64,000 nucleotides of DNA from Zychaea mexicana (taxonomy: Eukaryota; Mucoromycota; Mucoromycetes; Mucorales; Lichtheimiaceae): NCBI RefSeq assembly GCF_025766255.1, contig NW_026516671.1, forward strand, positions 708,840 to 772,839, in the 5' to 3' direction. Positions within the stretch are counted from its first letter, which is position 1. Every line of letters starts with the position of its first letter. A model generated the notes under the pieces. That model ran no database searches. It was not told the DNA's origin and saw only the letters and a program-made list of their open reading frames with translations. Positions 1 through 11,615 of this stretch are shown here, one piece after another. The translations under genes and the position numbers were made by a program.

Positions 1-1975
1 TCCCTCTCGTCAACAATGAAGAATAAAATAAATATTTAGCAGAGATACTTATTACATATATTTTGTTTTCTAATACTCTTGGTTGGACTTGGTATATATT
101 TGTTCGGATAAAGCTGTTGGACTTGCAATATGGGACATGGGATTTGTGAGATGATCAATGATAGCGCCGCTATCTAAATTATCAACAAAGGCAAAGCCAT
201 AAGTGTGCATGGATCATGTGCCATCATTAGCAATAGTAATACACATCAACCAAGAAGCACTAAATAGGGAAAGAAGCGTATTGAGAAACAAGAATTAGAC
301 AGGTATGATATACAGTTATCATATTGCTTAATACAAACATCCTACTCTATATTTCTTGTCGTCCCTCGTGTAGATAGCAGATCCAAGAATTCGTTAAAAC
401 AATGGAGCAACCATGGCAAACAGATTATTGACGTCCTCAACACAACATTCCCCGCTCTCAACCAGCTCTGTCAGTGTTCAAAACCAACAACAAGGTATAG
501 AAAGATATTTTGAGCATTTGGAGAAACGAATATAATGAACACTTTGGTTGGTGACGTTTGTCGTATTCCCGGGACTCCAATAACGAACTCCCCCCATACA
601 ATCCTGCAATACACGTTGTTATTGTTCCATACTGTACATCAACTTTTAAAAAAGAACCGCACGCGTAATATTATCCTCTATCCTCTATAGTGTCCAAACA
701 TCGTCAAAAACTTTAGTCCACGAGAAAGCATACATATCTGATTACTGTAGACACAATCCTCTCAATCAGCATAATTAATTGTTTAAATTTAGAAGTAACA
801 GCCTTCATCTTTAAATCACTGATATGTATAATTCTGCCAACACTCTCAGGGGCTTCTAAAGTCTCTTTTCATCACTTTCATTTTTCAGCATATCACGAGG
901 CTTCTGATAATTGTTTGATTAGAGTGCAGCACGCTCCCCACCCGTAGTATTGCTAAGCGGGCAATCGTGGGCGGCATGTAATCCTAGCACGACTATCTTT
1001 CTTTCACATGCTCAAAAGGTGATATACACATGGGTTAATCATTTGCATAAAAGATATATCTTCTTGTTAATAGTCACCTGCGAATATTATCATTAATTTT
1101 TTTCAAGAATTTTCTTTAATAAATGGTGCCTTTTCAAAATCATAGTGCACTTGTGGTAAACCACACTACTTTGAGATTGATCCGGACAACTCATCCCACT
1201 CCGCCGTCTTTGTAACCATTAGAAAGCAGTAGAGAGAACACCACACACACGAATGAATCACAATATTACATAATTAGCGCCATATCAATGATCTCTCAAA
1301 CATGGATCACAATCGAGAATAAGTCAGAACCAACCATTGTATACACATTGTCCTATTCTCGAGTTAGTCAGCACTTCCTTTGAATCTAGCTTATATGAGT
1401 TGAGCGAAGTGAACCTGTCAAAGAGCATTTTTTTTTTGTTGGATGAGCCGGGTAGGAGGCTGAAATTTTACTGGTTGGTCACACGTTCAATGTCAAAGAG
1501 CAGATACCAATTCCAGCACAGACAAAGGTGAAATTCGCCAAACAAGGAGCACACTGATCAAGACAAAGATGACTCTTTACAATCGGAAGGCAACGTTCAT
1601 TGTCATGACCGCCAAACTCAACCTTACCATCCCTCTTCATCTTTGAAACATCCGAAACCCGGCATGCCCCCGATCCATTCATCAGTTCATCCAAACGGAA
1701 GTCTTGACAGCATATCCAAGAGTATATAAAGGGTTGTTAATTCATTCAAAAAAAATCATCTCATATTTGACTCTCACAGTATTTCATATTGTCTTTTATT
1801 CAATCTCTTTTCTCTTATTATCTATTCACAACCCACGTTCATCAAAGCACTCCTTCTCTCAAACAAGGTCTTCCTTTTCTCCTTCTTACAACTTTCTCTC
1901 CAATAACTCTCTTTCTATCTTATCACTATTGTTTTATATACATAAAGCCTTGCACCTTTTTAATCAATATTAAAA
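1..1975. other. Left-edge intergenic region
   Basis: I see no supportable gene on either strand; open frames are short and lack coding character. The last 250 bases form the promoter and pyrimidine-rich 5' leader of the Fanzor-like gene. If that gene lies in a mobile element, its left end should fall in this interval, but I could not pick out a terminal repeat by eye. Confidence 0.6.
1723..1730 (+). promoter_or_regulatory. TATA box of the Fanzor-like gene
   Basis: A TATATAAA sequence lies about 245 bases upstream of the ATG. It is followed by a CT-rich stretch typical of fungal transcription start regions and 5' leaders. This suggests the gene has an ordinary RNA polymerase II promoter and may be expressed. 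Confidence 0.5.
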
Positions 1976-4900
1976 ATGGTGTCTATCAGTGTTGTGGACG
2001 ACAGCGACACTGATATGACTATGGCATCAACCGACTCATTTGATACCGACAATATGCTCGTCGATAATGACCCAACCACTGAAGCTTTTTCGGAAGCGAG
2101 CGACGGTGCGGCTATGATGGATGTGGACGACGAAAATATTGGTTTTGACAACGTTAATGACTACTATGACGACCTGGACAACGACACTAGCTCGGACATT
2201 ACATCATTTGCCGAGAATGAGTACTCCTATGACGAGATAGCGTACATGGAGCAAGAAGGAGCAGCAGGTACTGTTAATATTGTCTTTCCGCTTGTCTTCT
2301 GTGTATGATTTTTATGAGCATGTATATAGTAGACTCACTATGGTTGTACCTTTATATTATTTCCTACATAGAACCGGAGCCAGACTTCATTCGCGACACG
2401 TTTTACGGCCGTGCAAATACATGGCGATTAGCCAGTCGCAAATGCAAGTTGAGGGTAGCATTAAATGAAAATCGTGAGCTGTACAGGGTTCGTACACCAT
2501 TTATAAAGCCGACACCAAGATCATTCATAATTATCTGGACAGAAAAGCTAAAACAATCTTATATTACCGCTAGGCTTACCTTCGTTCGTTAGCTGAGTGG
2601 TACCAAGTACTTCGCAGAGACGCCTTGAACTTGATTAATCTGCATGCTCTGCTTGCATACGAAAGCAACGGTGAGATACCCATGCCAGAATTAGACAATC
2701 AAACGTATTGGGCTACGGCATTTCGGATGGTGATCACCAATCCAACGCAAGAGGCACCTATACCGGCTCGCGTGAGAATAATTTCTGTTGCTTGGGATGA
2801 ATTGTGCATAATATGTACTGTATGTCGCGGAGCATGCAACACTGACAAGCTTTTTACATTATTGACTTCAATAGACTCCAAACCGCTACGCCGTTCTACG
2901 CGATATCTTCAATAATCATTATCAGCCACAACGCCGGAATGCGGAAACAGGAGAAGGTATTAGATATACCGATATGACGCTTTGAAACTGGGTAAATGTA
3001 AAACAATGATAGATGTTTGATACTGACTTTCTTAACAGCGTTATACGATCTTCCTGTTCTTCGTCAAGACTTATCAATGTCCTTGTTGGCTCGATTAGCA
3101 CAGCTTTTTGCAGTGAAAGCTAAAACCAGTAAGTGTAGTGTACACGCAATTCTTACATGCTCTATGTATGATTGTTGAACTATAAAAATAGTTATTAACT
3201 GAGGAAATAAATTTGTAGATGCCATGAACCACCTATGCACCAACATTCCTGTCTTTCTCAAGCGTGTATGGGTCGCATATCTGAGTCATCTGCGCCATGA
3301 ACATAACCTTACCTTTCGAATCAGCATCTCTAGCATGGGTAAACAAAAGAATGATTTTCTTTTCTACTTACATTGGTAATACTGGAGTGTTGTAAATGTC
3401 TCACCGCTATTTTTTATTTTGATCTGCTTATAGCAAAACAAATCTGTAATTTGATCACAACGCACAGAACTCATTTGACTCAGCGTTTAATTGAACGAAT
3501 TCCAGCAGCAATCTTTACCGAGGTGCTTCAATATTTCAAGTAAGAAATTACACATAATTTCTTTTTAATTTGTTATGATGATTATATAGATACAACACAT
3601 AGATAAACACACAGTTATAACTAAGACGGTGTACCTAATTTTAACTTTTTTAGCCAACACACTGCACGATTCGAACAAGCATATGCCGGCGTGAATATCG
3701 CACGCATAGTACAGCGACCGTCCATATCTGGCCCTGCAATGCTAGTGAATTCGCTATCCTTTTATATCTGGCTGTCACTTGAAGCCCAGCCTTTCCAATT
3801 CTGTCCCAAGTGGACTCCACTACCACTTGCCAGTCACCGCATTGGATTCATGCCGGTCGACCTTGAAACTATGTATTACATCGTACGCGAAGTGGACGAG
3901 CGAGATCCTGCACAAGTGCCGGATAATATTGTGGTAATGATATGCGTTTTTACTCTCTTTGTGTTTCCAGTTATTAAAAGATGTTATTTGTTTATTTACT
4001 GGCTTGTTTCCATCGATGCATAAATCTAGAGACCAAATAACGTTCCTGGTCGTGGACGTTGCTTGTCATATCGTGTTTTCAGACAGCAAGATCCTGAGCT
4101 GCTTGAAGGCTTCTGGGAGTCGCTATTTAATATCGGTCACGTAGAGCCGCGACGTTGCCGATACGCAGTCGAAGGTAGATTCCGTATACATTTTGAATAG
4201 TCACAAAGTGGTATCTTTTGATAGTTATATCTAAACTCATCTATCTCATATACATTTATAAATATGATGTGCCCAGGTCAAGGTGTTGTGCCCCCAGAAG
4301 ACCGCGAGCTCAAACTCTTCAATAACACATTCGAAACGGATGGTGTCGCCATTGTGTTCCATTTTCGCAGGCCTGTGACAACGCGGCGTGGAGGTTGGTA
4401 GTACCCTCATAGCATGCAATATTAAAAGTATGTATTTAGTCATGACGACATCTCATAAATCTATTGTTAGAGTATATGCCTTCTAGCTCCAACCAAGTTA
4501 AACGTTTTCCTCGTGAAATTGACGTCACACAGTGGAGAAGAGGAATGTATCATCTCTCCAAAGAGCCAGATGGTCTTGATGCAGAGCGGCTTCACAATTT
4601 TCGAACAGTGTTCATAGACCCAGGTATATATCTAATCATTCTCAAAATATGTAACGGTATCTAAGTAGATATTCTGTATATTATTTTAGGCATCCGGTCT
4701 CTGGTCACTGCTGTAGACACTCTTGAGCCGCTCGAAACACCTGAAGCGAGAGCAGAGCACGTATATCAGCTAAATAACAGAACATACCAGTGAGTACTGC
4801 GTGCAGTATATTTACTTTTAGCAAGTATGAGCGTGTGTCCGCGCTTTTTACATCTGATGCCAACATGTTTGATTTTGTACATAACCCTTTTTCAGGTTCC

Positions 4901-6423
4901 AGTCCATGTTCAAGTGGGCGCTCCAAAAGGAAAACAAAAATCGAGCACGCTATGCTCATGTCGAGCGACAGGCTCATCCGGATCAAGATATCCCGGAGAT
5001 ACAGGAGGTGTATGATATGTTGAGAGGACATCCGGCTTCAGCGCCTACCTCGGAAGGTTTTCGAAACTACATCAGAATGTTGAGTGGCGTGCACAGACAG
5101 TAAGTTACTCAGCTATGTCGATATATACTGGAACACCGTGATCATCATTTTGGCATGAGTATTCACTCTAGTTTTTTTTTTTTTTGAAAAAAATAGCATC
5201 CATGAACAATTTAACAAACATTTCTTTCACCGGGAAACGTTACTCACTCTTTTTTCTGCGCGCAAAAGCGCATTGGAGAATCTTGCCAACAGATTGATAG
5301 GGTTGGATCACCGTGACGATGTAAGTATCTTTCTGTGTATGAGTACTTCTTTGATAAGTCGCAAAAGCTAATATGGTTGCTTCAAGGTACCTCTCCCTTT
5401 CTTCAATAAGGCCTCTAAACGTGAACGCAAAGCTCACCGCCGCCGGTTTCGCCGACCGCGCCGCGCACATGCAGGATTCAGAGTGCAAGACAATTGTATT
5501 GTAGCATATGGTGATGGAAGGTTTAAGCCCTCCTTCAAAGGATTTGAACCTATTCCTGTTGAGGTAAATAAGAAAAATTATCTGGCAGACGTGGTGGAAC
5601 GTTAATTAGTGATGAATGAAGCGAGTGTACTTGCTGTGAATTGACGCCTATATTATAAATAACTTTGTAGACGTTCCGGGCGGTTCTAGCAAGACGTGTA
5701 ATGGTCATGCTCATCGATGAGTATCGAACCAGTGTTGTGTGCAGTGCTTGCGATGCGAACACGCGTCAATTTCGAGACCGTCCAGGAAGTGTTCAAGTGT
5801 GCCGCGAGCACACAAAGCGGAGAATTCGTCGGATCCGCGAACGTGCTGAAGACGATGGACACAGGAACAATGCCCGACGGCAGCTCTGGTGTGTGGATGA
5901 CGACGGCCACAACCTTTGGCCAACATCGACTTGCAACGACCGTCAAAACGCTGGTACGTAATATAGGCTTTGTTACTTTCTATCGTGTATACAAAAAGTT
6001 TGTGAAACAGTGAGAGAGCCTCAATAGCTAATATTATGGTTGTAATAATATACCAAAACTTATTTTCAGCTGATTCCCAATTATCCGTGTACCCATTGAA
6101 GTTCTGCGATCATTGTCCTGCAACTACTGTAAGTGGCTAGTATTTTGATTGTTTTATCACATCAGTCCCTTGATAATGCATCATACGACTTGCGCATAAG
6201 CTTACTCTATCTATACATATAGTTGTGGGACCGTGATAATAATGCTGCGCGAAACATTGGTCGTATCTTCATGCAATACGTTCAAACTGGTAATTTGAGA
6301 TCGCGACCACCGTCGATGCGTCGTCCCGCTGGAGAAAATGTATTAGACGATGCCCACGACGACGAGTTTGAAGAGGAGGAGGAAGACGAAGAAGAGCAGG
6401 CCTTGGCGCCTGTCATGGAGTGA
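1976..6423 (+). CDS. Fanzor (eukaryotic TnpB-like, RNA-guided nuclease family), 18 exons, 929 aa
   Basis: Exons: 1976-2267, 2372-2487, 2574-2771, 2875-2956, 3039-3128, 3219-3338, 3434-3539, 3654-3933, 4087-4174, 4277-4393, 4471-4623, 4690-4789, 4896-5099, 5197-5320, 5387-5563, 5671-5953, 6070-6128, 6223-6423. They sum to 2790 nt with no internal stop. The product matches the published Fanzor/TnpB C-terminal signature (Bao and Jurka): D, 125-275 residues, [TS][TS]xx, C4 zinc finger, 5-50 residues, RD. Here RuvC-I is FIDPGIRSLVTAV (D546). After 222 residues comes TSVVCSAC (C773, C776), then CDHC (C856, C859), and seven residues later RDNNAARNI (D868). Glu766 in LIDEYRTS is the likely third acidic residue. 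A basic cluster (about 701-718) could bind RNA or act as a nuclear localisation signal. The first 97 residues are acidic, and the protein ends in an acidic Glu-rich tail. By family it would cut DNA with a guide RNA encoded next to the gene. Weakest splice calls: donor 2488 (GTTCGT), donor 4394 and acceptor 4086. Confidence 0.9.
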
Positions 6424-7037
6424 GTGGAGGGCCACTCCAACGAGATACAAATTGGGGGGAGGTAAGTATCATATTCCATACTCGTTTCTTTACTTTTGTA
6501 ACAGCTGTCTAACTTTTGTTTCTTTTCATGCATACGCTTTAATACACTTCTTTCCTTCTTTCTGTTGCATTTATTCTCCGCTTCTTATTTCTAATTTTTC
6601 TTGGATGAATAAAAGACCCCCAAAGGAAGCTTACCAAGGTGATCACCAGCTTGATAAGGTTTTTTCAAGGATAAGGATTCATTATATATAAGGCATGTTC
6701 TCTCGTTCTCAATAAGCTCTTCAATTTAGTGATCTGCTCCTTTATTTTATATCGTGATGATCTCAAAGCAGCTGAATTACACCTACTTGCTATCATACAC
6801 GTCCTCCCTTGCACACATGGGTTGATCTTGAAACCATGGTGCTAACCCAAAGTCCTATACATAACGCTTAGCTAGGTTACGCTCTCATGGTTGATACAAT
6901 TCTTACTATCTTCCCCAGCTGAAGACTATTTTGAACGTGTGATTCACACACCTTCACTTTTAACGAGCCGCCGCGAAAAGCGCATAAATTTTTGTTTTTT
7001 TCTTCCTGAACCTCTCAAACAAAAAAAGTCAACAGAC
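6424..7037 (+). other. 3' region of the Fanzor-like gene and spacer to RRP46
   Basis: It holds a pyrimidine-rich 3' region with an AATAAA at 6607-6612, a likely polyadenylation signal, and then the RRP46 upstream region. No second gene is seen. In characterised Fanzor and TnpB loci the guide RNA scaffold overlaps or follows the 3' end of the nuclease gene, so this is the first place to look for one. I could not define a convincing structured RNA or element end by eye. Confidence 0.5.
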
Positions 7038-8060
7038 ATGGTGAAACGACCCGATCGCCGCACGGAAAACACACAATTACGCGCATTTTCAGCATCACAA
7101 AACTTACTAAATCAAGCTGACGGTTCAGCAAAGTTCGATCTAGGTAATTTGTTCAACAGATCCCTTTTTGTCCCCATCAATGTGCCCTAACTTGTCATTT
7201 TAAGGCGAGACATCGGTCATGGTCTCTGTTGTTGGTCCGGCCGAAGTGCAATTACGCGACGAAAAGATGGACGAAGCCACAGTAGAAGTCGTTGTTCGAT
7301 CTGCTGTAGGTGTGTCTACCACTACTGAGAAACTCCAAGAACAATTATTACGGACTGCAGTCGAGCCTGTCATTTTGGGTGGCATGATGCCGCGTACCCT
7401 TGTCCAGATCGTTGTTCAGATTATCAAGGACGATGGATCGGTATGTTTTATTTTCACTCTGCCTTTAAGAGTAAAATATAAGTTTGAAAGAATGGCTTCA
7501 TTTTTGGTGGGTCTGTAGAATACTAAAATGTAATCACACGTTTTTTTTATATACATAGGTGCTGGCAGCAGCGGTGAACGGGATCACATTGGCACTATTG
7601 GATGCAGGCATCCCTATGAAGTTTATGACAGCTGCCATGACATGTATGATCGATCGTGTTTCCAAAGATATCGTCATGGACCCGACCAGTGAAGAATTAG
7701 AGGTAATGCGAAGAAGAAAGATCAGCCACAAAATGAATAGTTGTTGATTAAATTATTGCTATAGAACGCATCTTCGGTCCATATGTTTGCATTTGACAAC
7801 CTCAACAAGACGCCTCATGTCTTGTTATCCGACTCATCCGGTCAGTTTAGTCAGGAACAAGTAAGTTGAAAAGAAGGGGACTTGACAGTTACGGTCTATA
7901 CAGAAGCGTGAAGAAGCTTATCTGAGCCATCCCCCCCCCACCTTAGTATTTCGAATGTCATGACAGATGCTATGAAGCGGCAGATAAGGTCCAAGGCTTC
8001 TTGCGCGTGGCTGTGGAATCAAAAAAGCAGAAAGAATATCAGCAAACTGTAAATGAATAA
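7038..8060 (+). CDS. RRP46: Exosome core subunit Rrp46 (EXOSC5), RNase PH-like
   Basis: Five exons (7038-7143, 7205-7440, 7559-7702, 7765-7860, 7947-8060) give 231 residues, the usual length for Rrp46/EXOSC5. One RNase PH fold fills the protein: LRAFSASQNLLNQADGSAKF then DLGETSVMVSVVGPAEV near the N-terminus, and AVNGITLALLDAGIPM in the middle. These match the Rrp46 branch rather than Rrp41. Family knowledge: Rrp46 is one of six PH-like ring subunits of the nuclear and cytoplasmic RNA exosome. It is structural and not itself catalytic in eukaryotes, and it works in rRNA processing and RNA decay. The ATG at 7038 was chosen because it opens directly into the conserved N-terminal strand; upstream in-frame codons look like untranslated leader. 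The stop codon overlaps an AATAAA. Confidence 0.93.
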
Positions 8061-9035
8061 AATTTTAATAACCATGTAAATATCCTATATCTTCTGCTCC
8101 TTATCAAATCATCCCCTTACTGTGCTTGGAAAGAAACGAAGAGCAACGTGGATGTTCCTGGTCTGTTTCGGAAGAGCCACTGTGTGCATGTGTTTGTTTT
8201 GTGTGTGCGGGTGGTTGGGTCCACGATATCCCTTTCGCTGGTCACAGAGATACTGTATACGGAAACCAGAAGACGACATAGCACCGTGGTACATAACGCC
8301 ACACTTGGCAGAGTGCGTGATCAACAATACATTCTGTTCTCCTCTTTGAATACATGGTAACATGAACAACAGCACGATGGCTGGTACAAGCTGAACTGCA
8401 AACATCAAACGGGTACTGCACTTATGTTATACGCTAATTTGCAAGAGCGAGCCAGCATTACATACGGTTTCTTTTGGTCAGTGCACAGGTACGTGTTCAG
8501 CTCCAACTATCCGTTGATTCTCACAGCAACACGCCTGGGACGTATGATTTACTGCGCAACAGTGAACGGAGCACCCGCGGAATGTTCTTTCGTCTGTTGC
8601 ATAATAACGTATTTCCTCAGGGCTGTAAGCAAAACGGCATGATTGGACTTTTCTTTGTCATGTCAGCCCGCGCGCGCTCACATAAGAGTGTAAAAGTAAG
8701 CAAAAGATTAGAGAATGAAAGAGTGAAGTAAAGAGACGTGCTTTCTTGTGTTGCCATAACTTCAGCGTCTTGACGCCGAATTATTTTTTTTCCTTTTTTT
8801 TTGCGACCACACCACACCACACACACACACAATATATCACTTCCTTTCGCCAAAAAAAAAGTCTTTCCTCCCCCCCCTACCTCTTTGTTCCTTTAGCTCA
8901 CCACCAATCTCCCCATCACCCAATTCAATTCACTTTCAACCAATCGTGGCATCCTTTCATCCGCTTTGTTCACCCACGTCACCGACTACCTCTCAGCTCG
9001 CCGCCTCCCTCGTTCCTGCTACCACCGATTTGCGA
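8061..9035. other. Intergenic region between RRP46 and the Whi3-like gene
   Basis: No gene is supported. The right part (8750-9035) is a CT- and CA-rich promoter and leader. The left part has short segments with a protein-like look in several + frames, for example around 8540-8670. I could not join them into one reading frame or assign a family. Confidence 0.45.
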
Positions 9036-11047
9036 ATGCCTTCGGTAGGCGCAGCCCCACTTTTATCACCTCCACTACCTCCTGCTCCTCCTAAAGGAAT
9101 TTACAACGTCATCTTGATGACGAACGGCAATTCCAGTGTGAGTGCCTCGAACGGGTCTTCGGCATTCCTCTCTGGTAGCTCGGGTGAGGAAATCTCGACA
9201 ATCTTTGTCGTTGGCTTCCCCGACGATATGCAAGAGCGCGAGTTTCAGAACATGTTCATATTCTCACCTGGCTTTGAAGCGGCGACACTCAAGATCCCCA
9301 GCAAGGATCAAGAAGATGATATGACGTCGCCTTCGGCTCCTTCTTCGTCGTCGAACAACAACAACAACAACAGTAACAACAGCAGTAACAACAATCTCAG
9401 TAATAATGGGAGAAAGCAAATTGTAAGCACCTTTGAAAGAAGACGAAAAGCGTGTGTGGCTATGTGTGCTCTGGTAATTCATGCTTTACTTCTGCGGCTA
9501 TCTGTTGCGTAGATTGGTTTCGCCAAGTTTCGTACCAGGTTTGAAGCGCTTGAGGCCAAGGAAATCTTGAGTGGTCGTCGAGTTGACGCAGAAAAGGGCT
9601 CTGTGCTGAAAGCAGAAATGGCGAAAAAGAACTTGCATACAAAACGAGGCTTGTCAAGCGATCAACAGCAGCAGCAGCTACAACAGCAACAGCAACAGCA
9701 ACAACAGCAGCAGCAGCAGCAACCGCAGCCGCAACTACAACAACAGACTTCTTCACAGCAATCACAACCTCAACCTCAACAGCATCCACCCATTGTACCC
9801 ATGTCCACCAGCTCGTATCCTATCATCTCTCAGCAGCCACAAACACAAACACAGCAGCTATCTTCTTCATCAAAACGTTTCTCACTTGGTCCCCCACAGG
9901 CACCATCTGCTGCTTACGAAGCTTTCCATTCTGTTCCCCCTGCCTTACCATCTGAGCTTGTTCCACCCAACGAGCTTTCTTACCCGGATTATTATTCTGA
10001 TTTGTTCTCGCCAGGAGGCACGCCCATTGCACCGTCATTCCATGAATCTATGTTCGCATCGCGTGCCCCACCACCACCGCCGTTCGATACTCGGTCAGCA
10101 TCCATGGGCGACATATTTAATGTCATGCCATCATCAATGTCATCTTCGCGACTGCCAAGCGGATTCAATGCAGGTCATCGCTACTCGTCTAAAAACAGCA
10201 TGCTTGATATGGATCTTCCCAAGTCGCCCACTGAGCGTACTGGTAACGTATTTGGCGCGCCAATATTTTTCCCGCCTCAACAACAACAACAACAACAACA
10301 ACCATCCGTAACACAGCAGCAACCACTACCTGCACCAGCCCCATCAACATCCATTTCACAACCACCACCGCATTCTAGCTCATTCCTTCCATATCCTACG
10401 ACACCTGCACCAACACAGCCACAATCCCAATCCCAACAGCAACAGCAACAGCAACAACACTTCTCGCCGCCTCCGCCGAGTAACCTCAACAGTGTGCAGG
10501 AAGAGGTTTTTCCACTCCAGTTGCCAGATCCCGAAACCAATGAACTACCGTCTCGCTTTGGTGGATTATCCATAAGCACTTCATCCACGGTCACTACGCC
10601 CAATAACGGCGGCTTGCCTTCACCAGGAGTTACTTCGCCTACTGGGTTCCGCAGCTTTGGAGCATTGGGCATCAGCACCAACCCGGCGGATCAGAATCCG
10701 CCATGCAACACACTGTATGTCGGTAACCTACCGCCTAACGCAAGTGAAGACGAGCTCAAGGCAATGTTTTCATCTTGTGTAGGCTACCAGCGCCTCAGTT
10801 TCCGTAACAAGTCTAACGGACCAATGTGTTTTGTGGAATTTGAGGATATTGCATGCGCCACACAGGCGATGCAGGATCTCTACGGTAATCTGCTTAGTAA
10901 CTCTGTGAAAGGTGGTATCCGACTTTCGTTCAGCAAGAACCCATTGGTAAGGCATCTGATTTCGAAGGGTTATTTTCGGTTACTGATATGTCTGCTACCT
11001 CGATTTATTAGGGCGTACGTCAAAACTTACCAACATTGGATCAATGA
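9036..11047 (+). CDS. Whi3/Scw1-type RNA-binding protein with two RRMs and Q-rich linker
   Basis: Three exons (9036-9422, 9513-10946, 11012-11047) encode 618 residues. The N-terminal RRM begins near residue 53 ([17 protein letters not shown]). It is split by an Asn/Ser run (about 106-124), and after intron 1 it continues with [20 protein letters not shown] long disordered linker follows, with polyQ runs and Pro-rich stretches. The C-terminal RRM (about 527-610) has RNP2 [10 protein letters not shown] and RNP1-like [10 protein letters not shown], and ends in the family hallmark SFSKNPLGVR, the GVR being supplied by the last exon. Known relatives are Whi3 of budding yeast, which binds cyclin mRNA and controls size and memory, and Scw1 of fission yeast, which affects cell-wall and septum mRNAs. 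The Q-rich linker is what lets Whi3 form condensates; that role here is inference. The ATG at 9036 is preferred over an upstream in-frame GTG. Confidence 0.88.
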
Positions 11048-11615
11048 AAAAACAATCGCACCAGCAACAAATCAACTTAATCATTTCTTTATCCTAAAGC
11101 AAGCTTCAGACATTAAATCAATACCACAATAATAACAACAACAGCAACACATACAAAAAAATCATAAAATCGCATCATGTATACAACAACAACAACAACA
11201 AACAAACCCTTCTCTCCAATTTTCTTGTTCGCCAAGCCCTCTTTTCTCTTACTTTTATACTATTTTACGATATTATTTCTATACTTACCACATAAATATA
11301 ACTCATGCCCTCACAACCCATAGTATCTTGGTCCTCAAGTTATCATACAGTCAAATATATTTATACGTTATCATTATTATTATTATTATTATTGTTATTA
11401 TTTTTATATATTGATCTAGCAACACATAGCAAACGTATCACAGAGCGCGCTGTCGAAATTATACGGGTAATCGCGAGTTTGTATTCAATAACCTTATACA
11501 GCACACAGCTCAAACCTTAGATTTTTCCTCTCCTTCCTTTTTTCCTGCTTTCCCATTCTTTCTTCTTGCACTGTACAAGAAAGTTCTATCTTAAAAACAA
11601 GCCTTGCCACCCCCA
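11048..11615. other. Intergenic region with ATT microsatellite
   Basis: This is the 3' region of the Whi3-like gene and the promoter of the phosphodiesterase gene. It contains CAA-rich sequence and an ATT/TTA microsatellite at about 11370-11405. No gene is seen. Confidence 0.6.

Noticed and set aside
1..1975. Terminal inverted repeats or a target duplication flanking the Fanzor gene
   Set aside because: I compared the flanks by eye and saw no convincing pair; a computed search would be needed to call one.
8946..9035. An upstream in-frame GTG start for the Whi3-like protein
   Set aside because: A non-AUG start is not needed, and an ATG at 9036 lies well before the first RRM.
10947..11132. 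Reading the Whi3-like gene through to a stop near 11132
   Set aside because: A GTAAGG donor at 10947 and a TTATTAG acceptor before 11012 restore the family ending NPLGVR. The read-through tail has no family match.
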